5,865 bases of DNA from Gemmatimonadota bacterium (GCA_029862935.1 JAOTWK010000239.1:1-5865), one strand, 5' to 3'; shown: positions 1 through 5,691, counted from the first letter of the stretch. Notes: a model not told the origin generated them from the sequence alone. A program made the numbers and translations.

Positions 1-197
1 AACCGCACCTCGCAGCCCTGATGGGTCTCGTTGTCCCACATCCACGCGATGTCACCCGTGCTCCGCATCAGTGTGTCGTGCGGTACCGCGCTCAACGTGC
101 GATGGAAGTAATCGCAGGGCTCAGGCTCACCGCCGTCGGCGTCAGCCCGCATGCAGCCCAGGAAGCCGCCGAGCACGAAGAGCGCGAGCAACTTCAT
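1..197 (-). CDS. Predicted small lipoprotein, 3' end outside the window
   Basis: The minus-strand frame starts with ATG at 197 and stays open to the window edge (65 codons seen), so the C-terminus is missing. The N-terminus reads MKLLALFVLGGFLGC followed by MRADADGGEPEPCDYF. This is a short hydrophobic signal segment ending in a lipobox-like FLGC with Cys15 as the possible lipidated residue. Phe at -3 is less usual than Leu, so lipidation is likely but not certain. The mature part is acidic at first, then holds two more cysteines (in EPCDYF and HQGCEV) and the segment GDIAWMWDNETHQGC. I do not recognise a family. The start is supported by GGGAG at 206-210, eight bases upstream. It lies 80 bases downstream of the S15 peptidase gene on the same strand, so co-transcription is plausible but not shown. 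Confidence 0.72.
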   Translation of the reverse strand, partial: MKLLALFVLGGFLGCMRADADGGEPEPCDYFHRTLSAVPHDTLMRSTGDIAWMWDNETHQGCEVR

Positions 198-205
198 ACA
201 TGTAT

Positions 206-210
206 CTCCC
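206..210 (-). promoter_or_regulatory. Ribosome binding site of the lipoprotein gene
   Basis: On the minus strand this reads GGGAG, eight bases before the ATG at 197. It decides in favour of this start over the out-of-frame ATG at 201. The gap between it and the start contains the 10-bp palindrome ATACATGTAT (196-205), which overlaps the first base pairs of the start codon. Confidence 0.6.
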
Positions 211-276
211 GTGCGAAAACCGGAGCATGTCCCATGGCGACGCCTCGATCCATCGTCGAGCGGCACGTCACCCCCC

Positions 277-2154
277 TTACTCCCGCTCGGCCCAACGCAG
301 CGCCTCCGCACCACCCACCACGGGCAGCGCGAGCGACGTGGCGTCGAGGTCCAGCGTCAGCTCCGTCCCCGGATCGGGCCACAGTGTGAAGTCGCGATCG
401 GTGGACATGATCATGAGCCCGATGCGCTGCCCCGCCGCGATCACCTGATCGTCGGGTTGTAGATCGAACATCAGCTCGTAGAACTGACCGGGCACCAGCG
501 GTTCACTGCTCGTGAGCGAGCCGTGGTTCTGCGGATCCGCCCAGCCGCGCGTGATGATCCCGCCCCGCGCACCCACCATCTGTCCGTTCCGGCCCCGCCG
601 GCCCTCGCGCCAGGGGAGCGACACGAGCCACACGGTGAGGTTGGCCGCCGGCGTGCTGGAAGCCACGCGTATCGTGATGCGTGGAGTTCCCGACACGTGG
701 ATCGAATCCGCCAGCTCGGGCGTCGCGTAGAGCAACCGGTGATCGGTCCACTCCGCCCGCGCCAGCAGGCTGCCGCTGAACGAGAAGTTGTCGACCAGCG
801 TCTCCGTTCCCTGGCCCGCGTTTGCCGTGAGGCTGAGACCGCCCTGTTGATGACCGCCCGCCCGCAGGTGGAGTGTCACCGGTGCGGCGTCCGGATGGGG
901 GTAGTCCGGATACGGGGTCGGGTCCGATCGCTCGTCACCCTCGCGCACGATCCACGCCTTGGGGTCATCCTCGACACCGTTTTCGACACCGTACAAGTAG
1001 CGAGTGAACCACCGGTTCATCAGCTTGAGCGGCGGCGGCCCGCCGTGCCCGCCCTGATGGAAGTAGACTTGCGCCGGCACGCGCTTGGCCTTGAGGTACT
1101 CGTACACCCGGACACTGTGCTCGGGCATCACGTTCCAGTCGTTGAACGCGTGGGACATGAGTGTGGCCGCCCGGATGCCTTCCAGGTCGTTCTGGAGGTC
1201 GCGCGCCGCCCAAAAGTCGTTGTAGTCACCGGTGACGCGGTCCATACCCGCTGCCAGTTCACCGTCGCGGATCACAGCGTTGCAGTGGTCGCGCCGATCG
1301 GGGTCGCCGCTGTTGACGAAGTCGTACAGCACATCCATGTCCTCGCCCAAGTAGCCGCCCGGGTGCCGCACAAGGCCGTTGGAGCGGTAATACCGGTAGT
1401 AAGACGTGTTGGGTGCCACGGGGATGATGGCCTCGAGGCCTTCCACGCCCGTCGTGGCCGCCGCAACGGGAATCGTGCCGTTGTACGACGTACCCGTCAT
1501 GCCGACTTTGCCGGTGGACCAATCAGCGGTGACTCGCTCGGTGCCGTCCACCGTCGTGTAGCCCGGAGCTCTTCCATTCAGCCAGTCGATCACGGCTTTC
1601 GGGGCAAGGATCTCAGGCGGGCCACCGATGGTGGGGCACCCTTGAGAGAGGCCGGTCCCGGGTGCCTCCGAGTGTACCACGGCGAACCCGCGCGGCACCC
1701 AGGTGCGCACCTGGGAAGTGGAGATGCCCGGCCGGATCCGTGTGCGCACCGGTGGCGCCGGCGTGCGGGGCGTCGGTTCGGCACCCACCTCATGCCGCAC
1801 GTCCCACATCACCGGCCCCGACACGCCGGAGAAATACGGACTGGACTCGTAGATGACCGGAACCTCGAGCCCCTCTGTCTCCGTCTGGCGCGGGCGCACG
1901 ACGGCGACGTGCACGCGGTCGCGCTTCCCGTCGCGGTCCGAGTCGAATTCGGTCTCGACCCATAGCTCCTCGCGGATCCACTGCGTGGAATCGGCGAACG
2001 CCTCGACGACCTGCGCCTGGCCGTCGACGAAGACGGGAGCGGCTCGTCTCGGCGTCTGCGCCGTCACGCGAGTGGCGCCGACGGTTACGATCCCACCGGC
2101 CAGCGCCAGCGCCGCGACACCACGAACGGAAAAACGTATTCCTCTTAGTGGCAT
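277..2154 (-). CDS. Exported Xaa-Pro dipeptidyl-peptidase, S15 (PepX/CocE) family
   Basis: This is a 625-residue alpha/beta-hydrolase peptidase. The family releases Xaa-Pro dipeptides from peptide N-termini, although some members are acyl esterases. Residues 1-33 form a signal peptide: arginine-rich start, hydrophobic AALALAGGIVTVGA, then VTAQ before TPRR. The mature enzyme therefore acts in the periplasm or outside. The S15 catalytic domain spans about 50-390. The nucleophile is Ser223 in GKVGMTGTSYNGT, the likely acid is Asp339 in SHAFNDWNV, and the likely base is His370 in FHQGGHGG. Tyr107 in SSPYFSG is in the right place for the oxyanion-hole tyrosine. A beta-rich PepX_C-like domain follows (about 420-610). 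The length suits the short bacterial S15 branch. No in-frame ATG or GTG lies between the upstream stop (2191-2193) and 2154, so this start is well supported, although the ribosome site (GGGTGAT) is weak. The catalytic residues look intact. Exact substrate is inferred. Confidence 0.93.
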   Translation of the reverse strand: MPLRGIRFSVRGVAALALAGGIVTVGATRVTAQTPRRAAPVFVDGQAQVVEAFADSTQWIREELWVETEFDSDRDGKRDRVHVAVVRPRQTETEGLEVPVIYESSPYFSGVSGPVMWDVRHEVGAEPTPRTPAPPVRTRIRPGISTSQVRTWVPRGFAVVHSEAPGTGLSQGCPTIGGPPEILAPKAVIDWLNGRAPGYTTVDGTERVTADWSTGKVGMTGTSYNGTIPVAAATTGVEGLEAIIPVAPNTSYYRYYRSNGLVRHPGGYLGEDMDVLYDFVNSGDPDRRDHCNAVIRDGELAAGMDRVTGDYNDFWAARDLQNDLEGIRAATLMSHAFNDWNVMPEHSVRVYEYLKAKRVPAQVYFHQGGHGGPPPLKLMNRWFTRYLYGVENGVEDDPKAWIVREGDERSDPTPYPDYPHPDAAPVTLHLRAGGHQQGGLSLTANAGQGTETLVDNFSFSGSLLARAEWTDHRLLYATPELADSIHVSGTPRITIRVASSTPAANLTVWLVSLPWREGRRGRNGQMVGARGGIITRGWADPQNHGSLTSSEPLVPGQFYELMFDLQPDDQVIAAGQRIGLMIMSTDRDFTLWPDPGTELTLDLDATSLALPVVGGAEALRWAERE

Positions 2155-2255
2155 TCCATCACCCGGGTTGCGATTATCGGTATCAGACCCTCAGATCCCT
2201 GAAAGCGTTCCCGCTGAACAGACAAACGTAACGACAGTTGTCAGTTTTGGGTTTT

Positions 2256-2347
2256 CAGCCATCAGCAGTGAGCCGTCAGCCGTCAGCCGACAGCCAACAG
2301 CCTCCAGTTACCAGTCGTCTAAGTCGTCAGAGTCGTCTCAGTCGTCC
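2256..2347. repeat. Degenerate 7-bp tandem repeat passing into a 9-bp repeat
   Basis: Nine heptamer units run from 2256 to 2318 on the consensus CAGCCGT: CAGCCAT, CAGCAGT, GAGCCGT, CAGCCGT, CAGCCGA, CAGCCAA, CAGCCTC, CAGTTAC, CAGTCGT. From 2312 the period changes to nine: CAGTCGTCT, AAGTCGTCA, GAGTCGTCT, CAGTCGTCC. On the minus strand the heptamer reads like GGCTGAC. Units are too short and contiguous for CRISPR. Short heptamer tandem arrays between genes are known in cyanobacteria and other bacteria. Function here is unknown. Confidence 0.85.
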
Positions 2348-2395
2348 GTCCGCATCGCCCTCCATCGCCCCCTCATCGTCCCCGCGTCACGTCTC

Positions 2396-2417
2396 GCAAT
2401 CTGCGCCGAGAGATTGC
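2396..2417. repeat. Perfect 7-bp inverted repeat upstream of the pilin-like gene
   Basis: GCAATCT (2396-2402) is followed by an eight-base spacer and then its exact complement AGATTGC (2411-2417). An overlapping alternative pairing, TCTCG (2392-2396) with CGAGA (2407-2411), is also possible. It sits about 100 bases before the ATG at 2518 and could be an operator or an RNA hairpin; chance cannot be excluded. Confidence 0.4.
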
Positions 2418-2517
2418 ACTTCACCGTCTGAGGTAGAACACCGGCCCGTGAGCGGCTAGGTGTATCGGGGCACTCCCGGAGGGCCACGACGGCCCGCGAC
2501 ATGCATTCCATTGACGC

Positions 2518-3255
2518 ATGATGACTGAGCGTGGGAAGAGCCGACTCGCAGCCCCATGTATTGGCTTGGGGTTGCTTGTCGCGATGCTGATCGGCTCGGG
2601 AGTCCTAGCGTCTCAACCGGTCATCACTCTCCTGGCCGCGTACTCGTCACTGGCGTTCGTCGCCTACGCGAGGTTCGTCGGACGTGCGGTTAACGGCTTC
2701 GACGTCATCTTCTGGGCACTTCCGGGTGCCGTCGCCGCGAGCGTGATGACGATCCCTGTGCATCAACCGTGGCTGGTGGGCGGGTCCGATCCGACTCTTA
2801 CCGCCGCAGGTGCGGGGTTGCTCTATGGGGCGACGGCTGGCGCCTGCATCGCGTTCGTACGATCGATGGTTTCACGACTGTCGACGGGAGTGGCGACCTG
2901 GACGCTCGGCCTGTTCATCTGTTTCCTCGGGCTCGGTGCCATCGCATTCCCGGCATGCGGATGCTCGACCCATGCCAAGGCCCATGTAGCCGCAATGAAG
3001 TCGGATTTACGGAATCTCGCCACGGCGCAGGAAGCGCACTACGTCGATCACGGGGCGTATGCCGCTGCCGTCGGCGATCTTCGTGGGTACGCGACCACGA
3101 CGGGCGTTCACGTTCAAGTGTTGGCGAAGGCCGGTAGCGGCTGGTTAGCGGTGGCGGCGCACGATCACTCGAACACCGTGTGCCGTATATTCGTCGGTGG
3201 AGGAGTGCCTCAGCACGGTGCCGAGGGTCAACCGCACTGCATCGAGGACGATTAG
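2518..3255 (+). CDS. Five-helix membrane protein ending in a type IV pilin-like domain
   Basis: This 245-residue protein has predicted helices at about 11-31, 34-54, 61-80, 93-114 and 125-146. Basic residues fall in the N-terminus and in the loops after helices 2 and 4 (R52/R56, R115/R120), so the N-terminus should be cytoplasmic and the C-terminal half outside. The fifth helix and what follows (about 131-245) look like a type IV pilin or pseudopilin. GLGAIAFP resembles the pilin helix segment IGILAAIAIP. HVAAMKSDLRNLATAQEAHY resembles the second half of pilin helix alpha-1. VDHGAYAAAVGDL and the late Cys222/Cys241 pair fit a small pilin head. The usual prepilin leader, cleavage glycine and Glu5 are absent, replaced by four extra helices. 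An in-frame stop at 2512-2514 limits the start to the tandem ATGs at 2518 or 2521; neither has a clear ribosome site. No pilus assembly genes are nearby. The role is unknown; the pilin relation is from remembered sequence patterns. Confidence 0.8.
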   Translation: MMTERGKSRLAAPCIGLGLLVAMLIGSGVLASQPVITLLAAYSSLAFVAYARFVGRAVNGFDVIFWALPGAVAASVMTIPVHQPWLVGGSDPTLTAAGAGLLYGATAGACIAFVRSMVSRLSTGVATWTLGLFICFLGLGAIAFPACGCSTHAKAHVAAMKSDLRNLATAQEAHYVDHGAYAAAVGDLRGYATTTGVHVQVLAKAGSGWLAVAAHDHSNTVCRIFVGGGVPQHGAEGQPHCIEDD

Positions 3256-3356
3256 TTCAGACCTTTGGCTGGCCGAGACCGCACCGACGTGGCGTTCGGG
3301 GCGGAAGTTGTTCAGTTTGGATTGCGCAGTGTTGGCACGTCGCTCGCCGGTCTCCT
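3256..3356. other. Convergent spacer between the pilin-like gene and the activator
   Basis: Two genes end towards each other across these 101 bases. I see no strong terminator. There is only a small imperfect hairpin around 3284-3299 (CCGA ... TCGG) and a distant 7-bp inverted pair GAGACCG (3275-3281) / CGGTCTC (3348-3354). The main item of interest is the sigma-54-like motif listed separately. Confidence 0.5.
3332..3348 (+). promoter_or_regulatory. Sigma-54-like (-24/-12) motif pointing antisense into the activator gene
   Basis: TTGGCACGTCGCTCGCC matches the sigma-54 consensus TTGGCACG-N4-TTGC except for one base in the -12 part, and keeps the GG-N10-GC spacing. It is identical at 14 of 17 positions to the motif at 5064-5080. 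A transcript from it would start near 3360 and run antisense to the 3' end of the activator. No plus-strand gene follows it at once, so it may drive an antisense RNA, be a relic, or be chance. Confidence 0.35.
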
Positions 3357-4895
3357 CTACCCCTCTAGCAGACGCGCCAGCAACTCCTCATCCACCTTGC
3401 TCTTCACCGTCCGCCGATCGAGCCCGAGGCGACGCGCCGTTTCCTGATAGTTGCCGGTTTGCGAGTACACCAGCGTGCAGTAGCGTGACAGCAGCTCGTC
3501 GGCCGTGAACGCACCGCGCTCGATAGCGCCGAGCGTCTCCTGCCGTGCGGGTCGTGCCGGCATTCGTGGCGGCTGGTACTCCCCGTGTATCAACACACTA
3601 CGCACGCACTGCTCCAACTCGCGGAAGTTGCCCGGCCATTCGTATTCCCGCCCGAGGTTCTCGACGATCCAGCCCTTAGCTTCCTCGGCCAGCGCGTCCG
3701 CGTCGGTCTCTGACACCTTGCGGGCAATGAATCGTAAGAACTCGCCAAGCACAGCCGGCGACTCGCGTAGTTGCTCGTACAGACTCGGTGTGACGATCAC
3801 GTCGGAACACATCCGGTAGTAGAAGTCCTCCCGGAACTCCCCGCACCTCATGGCCTCGGCGAGATCCCGATTGGTCGCCGCCACGATCTTGCCGTGGAAA
3901 TGCCGGTCAACGGTGTCGCCGACGGGCTGGAACGTGCGGGTCTCCAACACTCTCAGGAGCTTGACCTGAATCGCGCTATCGAGGTCACCGATCTCGTCCA
4001 AGAAAACGGTACCCCCAGGCTGACAGACTTCCAGCCATCCCTGCCGGTCCTGCACCGCGCCGGTAAACGCTCCGCGACGGTGGCCGAACAGCTCCGACTC
4101 AATGAGCGTGGGGGCAAGTGCGGACAGATTGAGGGCGTGGAACAGCCCGGTGACGTCCCCCGCAAAGGTCTTCGTCTTGGGATTGAATGGGATGTAGTGG
4201 GACAGGCCGACGGCTCGGGCAACCAGTTCCTTCCCGGTTCCGGTTGGCCCAGTGATCAGGGTCGTCACGTCGTCCATCCGCTCGTAGAGTGTCTCGCTGT
4301 GGCGGCGCATGTCGTGCGTGAAAATGGACTGCCACACCGCGGCTCGGAGCCGAACCGCCGGCGTCGAGCCTCCGACGATGTACCGGAAGATGTAGTGGAA
4401 TCCACGCGAGACTTGATAGAACAAGGCGAAGAAGTGCGGCGCCTTGGCTTGCCGCGAGCAGGCCACGCCGGGAATCTGGAGGAAGTGCTTCCAGTCGCGG
4501 AGAAAGTCCGAGTAGAAGCCAAAGCGATCCGAGCGCAGTTTCTCCTCCGCTTCGGTGATCACCGACACGAAGGTGTCGTAGTAGCGGTAGAACAGCGCGT
4601 AAAGCGCCGCATCTTCGTAGAGCGCCAGTTCGTCCACCGTGGCAGTTGAGCCCTCGGCGAGGCTCTCCCGTAGTCTCCCGATCATCGCTTCGACGCGCTG
4701 CGTTATCTCGACTGGGTTGGCAGCCGGGATCTCCGGCATCTCTACCTGAAGACGCCAGACAGATTCTCCCTCGCGAAAGTCCGGACCGAGCACCTCGCGC
4801 TCATGGTCAATCCGTTCCGGCAGGAATGGATTGACATAGGCGAGTCTCGAGACCGCTTCGAGAAACGCACGCTCACTTCCAGTCAGCAAGGGCAT
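3357..4895 (-). CDS. Sigma-54-dependent transcriptional activator (AAA+ enhancer-binding protein)
   Basis: This 512-residue protein should bind upstream DNA and use ATP to open sigma-54 RNA polymerase promoters. The AAA+ domain (about 208-440) has Walker A GPTGTGKE (216-223), the sigma-54-contacting loop GAFTGA (275-280), Walker B TVFLDE (296-301), sensor I VAATNRD (338-344), arginine-finger region FREDFYYR (354-361) and sensor II WPGNFREL (420-427). All key residues are present. Between Walker A and ESELFGH there is an extra stretch, YIPFNPKTKTFAGDVTGLFH, longer than in typical NtrC-type proteins. The C-terminus (about 476-510) has a Fis-type helix-turn-helix, NYQETARRLGLDRRTVKSK. Residues 1-205 are a mostly helical, aromatic-rich domain that is not a receiver, GAF, PAS or FHA domain I recognise. 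An in-frame stop at 4899-4901 fixes the start. The gene is divergent from a gene with a sigma-54 promoter, its probable target. The signal is unknown. Confidence 0.93.
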   Translation of the reverse strand: MPLLTGSERAFLEAVSRLAYVNPFLPERIDHEREVLGPDFREGESVWRLQVEMPEIPAANPVEITQRVEAMIGRLRESLAEGSTATVDELALYEDAALYALFYRYYDTFVSVITEAEEKLRSDRFGFYSDFLRDWKHFLQIPGVACSRQAKAPHFFALFYQVSRGFHYIFRYIVGGSTPAVRLRAAVWQSIFTHDMRRHSETLYERMDDVTTLITGPTGTGKELVARAVGLSHYIPFNPKTKTFAGDVTGLFHALNLSALAPTLIESELFGHRRGAFTGAVQDRQGWLEVCQPGGTVFLDEIGDLDSAIQVKLLRVLETRTFQPVGDTVDRHFHGKIVAATNRDLAEAMRCGEFREDFYYRMCSDVIVTPSLYEQLRESPAVLGEFLRFIARKVSETDADALAEEAKGWIVENLGREYEWPGNFRELEQCVRSVLIHGEYQPPRMPARPARQETLGAIERGAFTADELLSRYCTLVYSQTGNYQETARRLGLDRRTVKSKVDEELLARLLEG

Positions 4896-4941
4896 GGGTC
4901 AATCCCGTTGAGCGGTGGGGTCCATGGACAAGCATAGCATG

Positions 4942-4967
4942 TACATCTCATGTATGGTCGTGATCAC
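4942..4967. promoter_or_regulatory. Palindrome cluster, possible operator of the activator gene
   Basis: Two short palindromes lie inside the putative activator promoter. TACAT-CTC-ATGTA (4942-4954) covers the -10 box, and GTGATCAC (4960-4967) lies in the -35/-10 spacer. CATGTA also recurs as a direct repeat eleven bases apart (4938-4943 and 4949-4954). They could bind the activator (autoregulation, or upstream sites for the promoter at 5064-5080) or another regulator. The sites are short, so confidence is low. Confidence 0.3.
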
Positions 4968-4977
4968 CAGTTGTCAA
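4949..4977 (-). promoter_or_regulatory. Candidate sigma-70 promoter of the activator gene
   Basis: On the minus strand, TTGACA (4972-4977) is a perfect -35 hexamer. Seventeen bases later is TACATG (4949-4954), a poor -10 that matches TATAAT at only the first two bases and one more. Transcription would start about 45 bases before the ATG at 4895, where a modest GGGAT ribosome site precedes the start. The activator would thus be made by housekeeping polymerase. Confidence 0.4.
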
Positions 4978-5052
4978 TCTGAACTCGGCTCCGACCGGCC
5001 CGGGAAGGCCTGACTAGAGGCGTAACTCATTGCAGTAAAATCGTTTCGCACA

Positions 5053-5091
5053 TCATCCGACCATTGGCACATCGGTTGCCCTATCGGATGA
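5053..5091. repeat. 8-bp inverted repeat flanking the sigma-54 promoter
   Basis: TCATCCGA (5053-5060) and its exact complement TCGGATGA (5084-5091) lie on either side of the -24/-12 motif, with 23 bases between them. TCCGACC within and beside the left arm recurs at 4990-4996. This could be a repressor or activator binding pair bracketing the promoter, or a stem in DNA or RNA. Confidence 0.45.
5064..5080 (+). promoter_or_regulatory. Sigma-54 (-24/-12) promoter of the membrane protein gene
   Basis: TTGGCACATCGGTTGCC has a perfect TTGGCAC at -24 and TTGC at -12, with the diagnostic GG-N10-GC spacing. It differs from the consensus TTGGCACG-N4-TTGC at one base. The predicted start of transcription is near 5091, leaving a leader of about 28 bases with a strong ribosome site before the ATG at 5119. 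It faces away from the sigma-54 activator gene, the classic arrangement for an activator and its target. Confidence 0.82.
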
Positions 5092-5107
5092 CGAGTGACT
5101 CGTAGCC

Positions 5108-5113
5108 GGAGGG
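5108..5113 (+). promoter_or_regulatory. Strong ribosome binding site that selects the start at 5119
   Basis: GGAGGG lies five bases before the ATG at 5119 and only two bases before the adjoining ATG at 5116. The longer in-frame start at 5095 would fall upstream of this site and only about four bases after the predicted sigma-54 transcription start. The 5119 start is therefore preferred. Confidence 0.75.
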
Positions 5114-5118
5114 ACATG

Positions 5119-5691
5119 ATGTCTGAAACGGGAGTATTCGACACGCTGCGATGGGTCTTCACCTACATCGGGTACCCGGCTGTCATTGTCGCCGCGTTCG
5201 TGGTCATCGGCGTGAGGATGAAGGCGCTCTTCCATCAATACCACTCCGAGCCCCTGACGCAGTGGAGGCTCGCGGTCGCCGGTTTGCTCCCGGTGGCGAT
5301 CCTGACGTTCGTTGTCGTCGGCGAATTGCCGGACGGTGTTGCATGGCTCCCGACGGCCGATCAGTGGGCGATCCAGCTTCCCCTGGGAGCGATGATCGGC
5401 CTCGCCACGATGGAGGCATCGCAACAGGTATCGGGGACCAGGCAAGCACTGACGTTCATGCTGTACCTGGCCACGCTTGGCACCGGCCTGCTGTACGTGG
5501 TCATGGAGGGTGAGCTGGCGCGGTTCCAGCCGGGCGTGTTCGCCATCGTACTGACGGGGGGCCTGCACTTCGTGTTCAGGGATCCGGAATCGTTGGCTGA
5601 CGAATCGCGGCAACCCATCGAGCCGGAGTGTGACGCTGATGGTGCCGCGCAACCTGGGGACACGCAGTACCGCGAGATGCGTTTGCGGTGA
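5119..5691 (+). CDS. Small multispan membrane protein, sigma-54-controlled, unknown function
   Basis: This 190-residue protein has predicted membrane segments at about 12-33, 50-69, 83-98 (short), 109-129 and 137-153. It has a basic loop after the first segment (RMKALFHQYH) and a polar, acidic C-terminal tail from about 154. No signal peptide, catalytic motif or family is recognised. The hydrophobic segments carry few charged residues, which argues against an obvious ion channel or transporter signature. The gene is alone behind a good sigma-54 promoter and divergent from a sigma-54 activator, so it is probably that activator's target and may be made only when the activator's signal is present. 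A hairpin follows 40 bases after the stop. ATG at 5116 would add one residue. What it does in the membrane cannot be said from the sequence. Confidence 0.82.
   Translation: MSETGVFDTLRWVFTYIGYPAVIVAAFVVIGVRMKALFHQYHSEPLTQWRLAVAGLLPVAILTFVVVGELPDGVAWLPTADQWAIQLPLGAMIGLATMEASQQVSGTRQALTFMLYLATLGTGLLYVVMEGELARFQPGVFAIVLTGGLHFVFRDPESLADESRQPIEPECDADGAAQPGDTQYREMRLR

Larger units (their letters stand above)
2155..2517. other. Divergent spacer between the peptidase and the pilin-like gene
   Basis: This 363-base stretch has no credible gene; the open frames across it are antisense or repeat-derived. Going left to right it holds the leader of the peptidase gene, the tandem repeat tract (2256-2347), a perfect 7-bp inverted repeat (2396-2417), and a small GC-rich inverted repeat GGGCC/GGCCC (2481-2495) just before the plus-strand gene. 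On the minus strand GATAAT (2173-2178) resembles a -10 box for the peptidase, but I see no good -35 at the right distance, so it is only a weak promoter candidate. No clear promoter for the plus-strand gene was found. Confidence 0.6.

Noticed and set aside
244..260. CTCGA/TCGAG inverted repeat between the peptidase and lipoprotein genes as a terminator
   Set aside because: The stem is only five base pairs with a seven-base loop and no T-run; too weak to call.
1074..1090. Another GG-N10-GC match (CCGGCACGCGCTTGGCC)
   Set aside because: It lacks TTGG and TTGC, and lies inside the peptidase gene in antisense orientation; likely chance in GC-rich coding DNA.
523..1965. Long plus-strand open frame (480 codons) across the peptidase gene
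   Set aside because: It is antisense to a peptidase with intact catalytic motifs. Its product is arginine/histidine/valine-rich with no recognisable domain, as expected for a high-GC shadow.
2256..2347. CRISPR array
   Set aside because: Units are 7 to 9 bp, contiguous and degenerate, with no spacers and no cas genes in the window.
1853..2431. Plus-strand open frame running through the tandem repeat
   Set aside because: Half is antisense to the peptidase and the rest is serine-rich translation of the repeat; no start signal.
3771..4649. Plus-strand open frame (292 codons) across the activator gene, downstream of the antisense sigma-54-like motif
   Set aside because: It lies opposite conserved AAA+ motifs, has no ribosome site of note and no recognisable domain; treated as a shadow even though the motif at 3332 could transcribe this strand.
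5095..5118. Longer start for the membrane protein at ATG 5095
   Set aside because: It would precede the GGAGGG site and lie about four bases from the predicted transcription start; the added residues (MTRSRRDM) look like translated leader.
5053..5652. Minus-strand open frame (199 codons) opposite the small membrane protein
   Set aside because: The product is rich in Arg, His and Gln without domain features, and it would run against the sigma-54 promoter and strong ribosome site on the plus strand.
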